A DNA stretch of 64,000 nt from Primulina eburnea (Eukaryota; Streptophyta; Magnoliopsida; Lamiales; Gesneriaceae), in assembly GCF_022965805.1 (NCBI RefSeq), contig NW_027331260.1, forward strand, positions 744,001-808,000, written 5' to 3'. The notes below the pieces were generated by a model. The model was not told the origin of the DNA. It did no database searches and saw nothing but the letters and a program-made list of their open reading frames with translations. The position numbers and the translations under genes are program-made. Below are positions 56,194 to 64,000 of the stretch, in pieces; within the stretch, counting starts at the first letter, position 1, and every line of letters starts with the position of its first letter.

Positions 56194-57768
56194 TGTTTAT
56201 TGGGTTATTTGATTTAGATGTTAAGAGCTGTGTTTATGGATTATAGTTTGGTTGGTTATTATTATTTTGTGGCATTGTTGATGTTCATGGATGGTGGTTG
56301 TTTTGTATCAGCGTTGCGGTTCGATTTTAGTTGCTTTTAAGATTATTTTTGCCGTGACATTACCGCACCCGCGTTCCTTGCAGCAGCGCACCCGCGGTCT
56401 TGATTTTAGCATTTTGAGTAGAATTGCCGTGGAGACACCGCACCCGCGGTGTAGTTGGTACCGCACCCGCGGTGAAGACACCGCACCCGCGGTAATGTTA
56501 GCACCGCACCCGCGGTCGTAATTTTCAGAGTTTTTGTGGGATTGCCGTGAGCTTAGCGCACCCGCGGTAAGGTTTGGAGCGAACCGCGGTCACGCACAGC
56601 AAAAGCGTGTTTCGAGATTTTAAGTGATATATTGGATGATTGGTTCACTTTTTCCTCATTCTTTCCTCCTCTTTCTCGATTCCAACTCTTGGGAGACTAG
56701 GGTTTCTTCATTTTCTTCCTTTCTTTTCTTTAATTCAAGCTCTTAGTTGGTGATTGGTGTTGAGATCAAAGTTCTTCTTGGTTCTAGCAAGCTAAGGTAA
56801 GCTTTTGGTGTTGTTTATTCTTGGTTTTGGGGAGATGTGATATGGGTTTGATGGATGTGTTGGTTTTATGGATTAATTGACATGGGTTTTTGATTATTGA
56901 GACGTTGATGGTGTTATTTATGGTTTATTGTTGTAGGATTTCAACCAAGAGTTTAGAACCAAGGTTTCAAGTGCTTGTAAGTGGAATCTCATTTATTGTG
57001 CTCACATGATACTATATGTATTGTTTTTCAATGGTTTTAAGGTGTTATTCCCTTCATTCGATTCATGTTTATGTATTGATACACTTGTTATCTATATTGG
57101 AGGCATTTTATGTCTCAATTATTGAAAAGGGAATACAAGAGAAAAGAGTTTACAAAGTGTTTGTTTAAATGCCAAAGAGAGAATTCAAATGGATTTATGG
57201 ATTGATAGATACATAGTCAGAGATTGCATGCAATTAGTTGATCAACGACCATAGGCTTATATCCCTCAGAGTTATCAATTTATATCGATGGGATATAGGT
57301 ACAGAGACAGAGATACTATATAGATATCAATCCAATACAGAGAATAGAGAAATAACATCTTATTGTTATGCTATGCTTTATTATCCACATTTCAGAGTTG
57401 ATGGTATTTATGTTTTTAAAGATATGATTTTCAGAGTATGCTATGTCTATTGCTATGTAAGAGTTCCACTTGCTGAGTTTTATACTCATTTCAGTTATTT
57501 CATGTGATGCAGATAAGAGCGACAGGCCGGATCGTTGATTGTGGGCCGGAGTCATATGCATATAGAGAAGGAAGGAATAAGATATTTTGTTGGCATTTTG
57601 GGCATGATCATAAGGAATGATATTTTGTATTTTTGTTAAATCATTTGAATGATCATGTATTCATTTTGGATGTAAATGTTTTATGGAAATGTATTTTGAA
57701 ACCTTCCTCCCTTCAAGAAAAATTTTAAATTCCGCTGTATTTTAATTAAACGGGTCAGAGGTGTCACA
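56194..57768 (+). repeat. Family B 5' LTR, 5' truncated
   Basis: Homology to the 3' LTR begins at TGTTTATTGGG (62433 there). It ends GGTGTCACA. The missing first part suggests a deletion that also removed the end of the neighbouring family A gag. Includes the array 56362-56590. Confidence 0.92.
56362..56590. repeat. Paired motif array, ACCGCACCCGCGGT type (four pairs)
   Basis: Pairs 56362/56385, 56437/56460, 56480/56503 and 56555/56578, all offset 23 bp with a 9-nt spacer. The motif has dyad arms ACCGC and GCGGT. Longer spacers between pairs share text (TTTT..G..AATTGCCGTG), indicating growth by duplication. Confidence 0.95.
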
Positions 57769-57773
57769 TTTAG

Positions 57774-57787
57774 TGGTATCAGAGCAC
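57774..57787 (+). promoter_or_regulatory. Primer-binding site for tRNA-iMet, family B
   Basis: TGGTATCAGAGCAC five bases after the LTR end. Confidence 0.92.
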
Positions 57788-57902
57788 CGTTCTTCGGACC
57801 AATGCATATGACTTCGTCTACTTTCAACTGTCCGGGTATGTCGTCTTCTACATCTATTCATTGTTATCTATTGATTTGTATTTTGTGAGCACATTGTAGA
57901 GT

Positions 57903-60900
57903 ATGCCTCCTAAGAGGAAAGCCGTAGAGGGTGAGGATAGTTCTTCCTCTAGAGTTTTCGATGAGTTCGGCAAGTTGTTGAAAGAGCAAGCCAAGGTCCA
58001 TAGTGAGAAGATCCAGCAGTTGCTTCGTATGCAAGGTGCAGGCCAGGGCAGAGGTCAAGTGAGAGGCCAAGTAGCTCAAGCAGTTGGTACCGATGGGATC
58101 TTTACTGCTTTCAAGAGGATGGATCCGCCTGAATTTGCAGGAAGCACTGATCCGTTAGTGGCCGTAGAGTGGATCAAGGCACTCGAGGCTATCTTTGATC
58201 ATCTCAACTACGAGGACAAAGACAGAATCAGTTGTGCAGTATTCATGTTAGTCAAGGCTGCACGTATTTGGTAGAATGAAACCAAGGTTAGTGTTGATCT
58301 ACCGGCTTTGAAGTGGCAAGAGTTCACCGATCTTTTCTACGATAAGTACTTCCCAGATGCACTTCGAGCTAGGAAGGTAACTGAGTTCTTGGAGCTTCGT
58401 CAGGGAGGCATGAATGTTGATGAATACATTCTGAAGTTCGAGGAGGGCTGTCTGTTTGCCCCATACATTGCTTCCAACGACAAGGACAAAGGTGCTCATT
58501 TCATTCGAGGCCTTAGAGCAGAGATCAGAAGAGATATCAACATGTCGAAGGCTGCGACGTTCAAGGAGATTGTGTCTAAGGCGTTGTTGGCTGAGCAAGA
58601 CGAGAAAGACATTGCCAGGGAGAGACAGGCTAGACAGCAGGCCATTGCTCAGAGGGGTCAGGGCTCGAACCAAAGAGGAAAAGATCGTTTCAAGGGGAAA
58701 GGCAAGATAGAGTCAAGTCCGAAACTACCGGCAGTTCCATCTGATCCCGAGAAGCCTTTGTGTCCCAAGTGCAGCAGGCATCATCGGGGAGAGTGCAGAT
58801 TCGGCACTCACACTTGTTACCGTTGTGGCACTGCAGGCCACATTGCTAAAGACTGTCCAAGAGGAGCGAGTACAGAGAAGGTGCAGGGACGCATCTTTAC
58901 TATGACGAAGGAAGGTATAAACCATGATTCTTCTGTGATCTCTAGCACTATTTTAATTTCAGGCAGAGTAGCTACGACATTGATTGATACAGGTGCTACT
59001 CATTCTTTTATGTCTGAATTGTTTTTGAGATCTTTGGGTATAGTTCCTTCTGTTCTTCCCCTCCAGTTCAATGTTGTTTTGCCTTCGGGGGATGTGTTGT
59101 GCCCGACATCTATTGTGTATGCGTGCTCTGTTCAAATTGATAAGCGAGTGGTTTATGCCGACTTGATTGTTATTCCAATGGTTGCATTTGATATTATCCT
59201 TGGCATGGATTGGCTTTCAACCTATCGTGCAGTGATTGATTGCGTTGCTAAGACGGTGACATTTGCAGATGATGGCAATAGGGAAGGTTTGCTCGACAGT
59301 GCAGGTACTTCGCTGGTCCTTCCTTTTATTTCATGTCTTGAGGCTAAGAAGTTGATGTTTAGAGGTTGTGATGGGTTTCTGGCTTCTATTGTTGATATGG
59401 ATAGAATGGTTAAGTTGGATATTGATGATATTGATGTTGTTAGAAAGTTCTCTGATGTTTTTGAGGATGATGTGTCGGGTTTACCGCCGGACAGAGATGT
59501 GGAGTTTGTGATTGATCTAGTTCCAGGTACGGTTCCTATTTCCAAGGCTCCGTACAGAATGGCCCCTACATAGATGAAGGAGTTGAAGACGCAGTTGCAG
59601 GATCTTTTGGATAAAGGTTTCATTCGGCCGAGTTCTTCGCCTTGGGTAGCTCCGGTTCTTTTCGTCAAGAAGAAAGACGGGTCGTTGCGTCTTTGCATTG
59701 ATTACAGAGAGATCAACAAAGTGACAATAAAGAATAAGTATTTGTTGCCACGGATAGATTATTTGTTCGATCAGCTGCAAGGGGCTACAGTGTTTTCGAA
59801 GATTAATCTGCGATCCGGCTATTATCAGTTGAAGGTTAAGGAGTCTGATATCCCTAAGACGGCGTTTCGGACCAGGTACGGTCATTATGAATTTCTTGTG
59901 ATGTCTTTTGGTCTGACCAATGCTCCTTCGGTCTTCATGGATCTGATGAACCGTGTGTTCAAGCCGTTTTTGGATAGCTTCGTCATTGTTTTCATCGACG
60001 ACATTTTGATCTATTCCAAGACTAGAGAGCTTCACTCAGAGCATCTCAGAGTTGTTCTTCAGTTGCTGAGAGAGAAGAGGTTGTATGCTAAGTTGAAGAA
60101 GTGTGAGTTTTGGTTGGAGCAAATTTCTTTTCTAGGCCATGTTGTTTCGAAGGATGGCATAGCTGTTGATCCAGCCAAGATCGAGGCGGTTCAGAAATGG
60201 CCTATCCCTACCACTGTATCAGAGGTACGCAGTTTTCTTGGTTTGGCGGGTTACTATCGTCGCTTTATTTCAGATTTTTCCAAGATTGCCTTGCCGTTAA
60301 CCAATCTGACGAGGAAGACTGTGAAGTTTGAGTGGTCCAATGATTGCCAGAGTGGATTTCAAGAGTTGAAGGATAAGTTGACGACAGCTCCTGTTCTTGC
60401 ATTGCCCAGTGGTTCCGAGAATTTTGTTGTTTTTACTGATGCGTCGAAGAAGGGTCTTGGTGCAGTGCTGATGCAGCGTGGTAAGGTCATAGCCTATGCT
60501 TCTCGCCAGTTGAAGGACTATGAGAAGAATTATCCTACGCATGATTTGGAGCTGGCAGCTGTGGTTTTCGCCCTGAAGATTTGGAGACATTATTTGTATG
60601 GCGAAAAGTGTGAAATCTTCACGGACCACAAAAGTTTGAAGTATTTGTTCTCTCAGAAAGAGCTCAATATGCGACAGAGGCGGTGGTTAGAACTTGTCAA
60701 AGATTATGATGTGACGATCAGTTACCACCCAGGGAAAGCGAATGTTGTAGCGGATGCTTTGAGCCGTAAGTCGAGTTCTTCTTTGAGTTCGATGATTCAG
60801 CAGCCGTTGTTGTTAGACTTGCAGCGAGAGGAGATAAATTTGGTGGTTCCGGGGACCATTTCCCGCTTTTCAGCGTTGGTCATTCGGGATACTTTGACAG

Positions 60901-62303
60901 ACAGGATCCGTAGAGAGCAGGCCATTGATGTTCAGTTGACAGAGATGAGAGCTAGAGCAGAGGAGAGAGGTAATTCAGAGTTTGGAGTGAATGGAGATGG
61001 TTTGATAACTTTCAAAGGCCGTATTTGTGTTCCTATTGGTGATGATATTTGGCGAGACATTTTGACTGAGGCACATACCGCGCCATATTCGATACATCCA
61101 GGCAGCATTAAGATGTATCAGGATCTTCGTAGACTTTACTAGTGGCCAGGTATGAGGAAAGATATTGCTACGTTTATTTCTCAGTGCCTAACTTGTCAGC
61201 AAGTGAAGATTGAGCATCAGAGACCTGCTGGGACGTTATTGTCATTGCCGATTCCTCAATGGAAGTGGGAGCATATTACGATTGATTTCGTGATTGGTCT
61301 TCCCAGGACGCAGAAAGGTTTTAACTCTATTTGGGTTATTGTCGATCAATTGACCAAGTCAGCGCACTTTCTTCCACTCAAGACGACGTATTCCATGAAC
61401 CAGTATGCCGAGGAGTACATAGCAGAGATTGTTAGACTTCATGGTGTTCCTGTGTCGATCGTGTCTGATCGTGACCCTAGATTTACTTCAGAGTTTTGGA
61501 AGAGTTTGTACAGAGCTATGGGTTCACGGTTAGCGTTCAGTACAGCTTATCACCCCCAGAGCGACGGTCAATCAGAGAGAGTCATTCAGATTCTAGAGGA
61601 TATGCTCAGAGCTTGTACCATGGATTATCCTGATAGCTGGGACTCTAAGTTGCCTTTGGTTGAGTTCACGTACAACAATAGCTACCAAGCGACGATTGGC
61701 ATGGCACCGTATGAAGCACTTTATGGCAGGAAGTGTAGATCTCCCTTGTATTGGGATGAAATTGGTGAGAGGAAGATGTTGGGTCCAGAGTTGGTCCAAT
61801 AGACAGCTGATGTTGTTGCTGTTATTCGAGAGAGGATGAAGACAGCGCAGTCGAGACAGAAGAGTTATGCAGATGTGCGTCGCAGACCGTTGCAGTTTGA
61901 GGTTGGCGACCATGTATTCTTGAAAGTAGCACCTCTCAAGGGTGTGATGCGATTTGGCAAGAAGGGCAAGTTGAGTCCGAGATTTATTGGTCCATTTGAG
62001 ATCTTGGATAGAGTTGGTGATCGAGCTTACAGGTTAGCCCTACCGCCAGATCTTGACAGAGTTCATAACGTTTTTCATGTTTCGATGCTCAGGAAGTATA
62101 TTGCGAATCCTTCCCATGTTCTTCGCCACGAGCCATTGGATTTGCCGCCGAATTTGACCTATCAAGAGATTCCGGTCAAGATTCTGGATCGCAAAGATAT
62201 CGGCATCGTTAAAGTCCTTTGGAGGAATCATTTGATCGAAGAGGCTACGTGGGAACCAGAAGATGAGATGAGAGAGAAGTATCCTGAGTTGTTCGTGCAA
62301 TGA
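57903..62303 (+). pseudogene. gag-pol: Family B gag-pol, one frame with four in-frame TAG codons
   Basis: A single frame of 1467 codons from ATG (MPPKRKAVEG) to the stop at 62303. Gag core FKRMDPPEFAGSTDPL; zinc knuckle CYRCGTAGHIAKDC (58815-58856); protease LIDTGATHSF (D at 58986); RT with [16 protein letters not shown] and FIDD at 59991-60002; RNase [10 protein letters not shown]; integrase HHCC, then D at 61284, D at 61467 and E at 61575; GPF motif; a short chromodomain ending EEATWEPEDEM. The only breaks are TAG at 58272 (W position), 59571, 61140 (W before PGM) and 61800. No frameshift. All catalytic residues I checked are present. Confidence 0.94.
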
Positions 62304-62330
62304 AGTCAATTTCGAGGACGAAATTCCTCT

Positions 62331-62343
62331 AAGGAGGGGAGAT
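62331..62343 (+). promoter_or_regulatory. Polypurine tract, family B
   Basis: AAGGAGGGGAGAT immediately before the LTR start TGTAATAGCC. Confidence 0.88.
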
Positions 62344-64000
62344 TGTAATAGCCTAGCCCGGTGTACGGTACGGTTTAAGTCTTCGTATAAATATTGATTA
62401 TTTGGTTAAGGTTTAGTTTAGTGTGATGTTAGAGTTGTGTTTATTGGGTTATTTGATTTAGATGTTAAGAGCTGTGTTTACGGATTATAGTGTGGTTGGT
62501 TATTATTATTTTGTGGCATTGTTGATGTTCATGGATGGTGGTTGTTTTGTATCAGCGTTGCGGTTCGATTTTAGTTGCTTTTAAGATTGTTTTTGCCGTG
62601 ACATCACCGCACCCGCGGTCCTTGCAGCAGCGCACCCGCGGTCTTGATTTTAGCATTTTGAGTAGAATTGCCGTGGAGATACCGCACCCGCGGTGTAGTT
62701 GGTACCGCGCCCGCGGTGAAGGCACCGCACCCGTGGTAATGTTAGCACCGCATCCGCGGTCGTAATTTTCAGAGTTTTTGTGGGATTGCCGTGAGCTTAG
62801 CGCACCCGCGGTAAGGTTTGGAGCGCACCCGCAGTCGCGCACAGCAAAAGCGTGTTTCAAGATTTTAAGTGATATATTGGATGATTGGTTCACTTTTTCC
62901 TCATTCTTTCCTCCTCTTTCTCGATTCCAACTCTTGGGAGACTAGGGTTTCTTCATTTTCTTCCTTTCTTTTCTTTAATTCAAGCTCTTAGTTGGTGATT
63001 GGTGTTGAGATCAAAGTTCTTCTTGGTTCTAGCAAGCTAAGGTAAGCTTTTGGTGTTGTTTATTCTTGGTTTTGGGGAGATGTGATATGGGTTTGATGGA
63101 TGTGTTGGTTTTATGGATTAATTGACATGGGTTTTTGATTATTGAGACGTTGATGGTGTTATTTATGGTTTATTGTTGTAGGATTTCAACCAAGAGTTTA
63201 GAACCAAGGTTTCAAGTGGTTGTAAGTGGAATCTCATTTATTGTTCTCACATGATACTATATGTATTGTTTTTCAATGGTTTTAAGGTGTTATTCCCTTC
63301 ATTCGATTCATGTTTATGTATTGATACACTTGTTATCTATATTGGAGGCTTTTTATGTCTCAATTATTGAAAAGGGAATACAAGAGAAAAGAGTTTACAA
63401 AGTGTTTGTTTAAATGCCAAAGAGAGAATTCAAATGGATTTATGGATTGATAGATACATAGTCAGAGATTGCATGCAATTAGTTGATCAACGACCATAGG
63501 CTTATATAACTCAGAGTTGTCGATTTATATCGATGGGATATAGGTACAGAGACAGAGATACTATATAGATATCAATCCAATACAGAGAAAAGAGAAATAC
63601 CATCTTATTGTTATGCTATGCTTTATTATCCACATTTCAGAGTTGATGGTATTTATGTTTTTAAAGATATGATTTTCAGAGTATGCTATGTATATTGCTA
63701 TGTAAGAGTTCCACTTGCTGAGTTTTATACTCATTTCAGTTATTTCATGTGATGCAGATAAGAGCGACATGCCGGATCGTTGATTTTGGGCCGGAGTCAT
63801 ATGCATATAGAGAAGGAAGGAATAAGATATTTTGTTGGCATTTTGGGCATGATCATAAGGAATGATATTTTGTATTTTTGTTATTTCATTTGAATGATCA
63901 TGTATTCATTTTGGATGTAAATGTTTTATGGAAATGTATTTTGAAACCTTCCTCCCTTCAAGAAAAATTTTAAATTCCGCTGTATTTTAATTAAACGGGT
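62344..64000 (+). repeat. Family B 3' LTR, cut by window end
   Basis: TGTAATAGCCTAGCCC.. to the last base (ATTAAACGGGT, about 18 bp short of the LTR end by comparison with 57768). Contains the array 62606-62835. Confidence 0.93.
62606..62835. repeat. Paired motif array, ACCGCACCCGCGGT type, 3' LTR copy
   Basis: Same layout as 56362-56590 (for example 62606/62629 and 62799/62822, offset 23 bp). It differs from its partner at several motif positions, mostly C/T or G/A changes. Confidence 0.94.

Larger units (their letters stand above)
56194..64000 (+). mobile_element. Family B chromovirus, nearly complete; 3' LTR cut by window end
   Basis: 5' LTR lacking its first 90 bp or so, PBS, one continuous gag-pol frame with four TAG codons, PPT, 3' LTR. 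The two LTRs are very similar outside the motif array. Tekay/Del-like by gag, integrase and chromodomain text. Confidence 0.94.

Noticed and set aside
56291..56521. 76-codon frames in the family B arrays (also 62535-62765)
   Set aside because: Same cause: motif repeats read as TAPHPR-like text in a non-coding LTR.
1760..62303. Endogenous pararetrovirus or virus with envelope
   Set aside because: All pol orders and termini fit Ty1/copia or Ty3/gypsy; no movement protein, coat protein or envelope-like frame seen.

Overview
This window looks like plant (angiosperm) repeat DNA; I found no host gene. Practically every recognisable stretch is an LTR retrotransposon or a piece of one: Ty1/copia, Athila-like Ty3/gypsy, chromovirus (Tekay/Del-like) Ty3/gypsy, and a Cassandra-type TRIM carrying 5S rRNA sequence. 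PBSs of the plant tRNA-iMet type (TGGTATCAGAGC) and tRNA-Asp type, Athila and Cassandra together point to a flowering plant, probably heterochromatic or pericentromeric. I cannot name the species.

Layout. 1-596: LTR piece with a paired GC-rich motif array. 1042-7205: complete, young copia element on the minus strand with a 5-bp target duplication and an intact gag. 7206-7627: host DNA with another small array. About 7628-11502: Athila-like 5' LTR, PBS and broken gag-protease. 11503-12036: truncated Cassandra TRIM. 12037-13385: gypsy LTR fragment. 13400-20168: minus-strand chromovirus gag-protease remnant and two 3-kb-class LTRs. 20190-25994: plus-strand chromovirus 'family A' (zinc knuckle to chromodomain, then 3' LTR). 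25995-26557: Athila integrase end. 26558-46358: a gypsy LTR split by a 9.2-kb copia element (27531-45114), whose own left LTR is split by a complete 8.4-kb family A gypsy (28817-37237). 46359-52625: 3' half of a Tekay-like chromovirus, minus strand. 53276-56193: 5' LTR and gag of a family A element. 56194-64000: 'family B' chromovirus, plus strand, nearly full length, broken only by four in-frame TAG codons; its 3' LTR runs off the window.

Most notable pattern. LTRs of at least two families carry arrays of 14-nt GC-rich, palindromic or dyad-like motifs that occur in pairs. Within a pair the starts are always 22-23 bp apart (8-9 nt spacer), and many pair starts lie about 53-75 bp apart. The motif differs: CGCGCATATGCGCG in family A, ACCGCACCCGCGGT in family B, GGCGCTCGGGCGGT in the LTR at the window start. 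The last shares family A flanks, so the motif seems to have been exchanged while the layout was kept. A fourth motif (19 bp, GACCGGTAACTGGCGACCG) is clustered in the Tekay-like LTRs.

The coding regions are parts of the usual retrotransposon cycle (gag particle, protease, reverse transcriptase, RNase H, integrase with or without chromodomain). Only the copia element at 1042-7205 looks close to functional. ORF-sized open frames inside the motif arrays and TA microsatellites are artefacts. Element boundaries given to the base rest on TG..CA-like ends, PBS/PPT position, comparison of paired LTRs, or target duplications; boundaries given as approximate do not.
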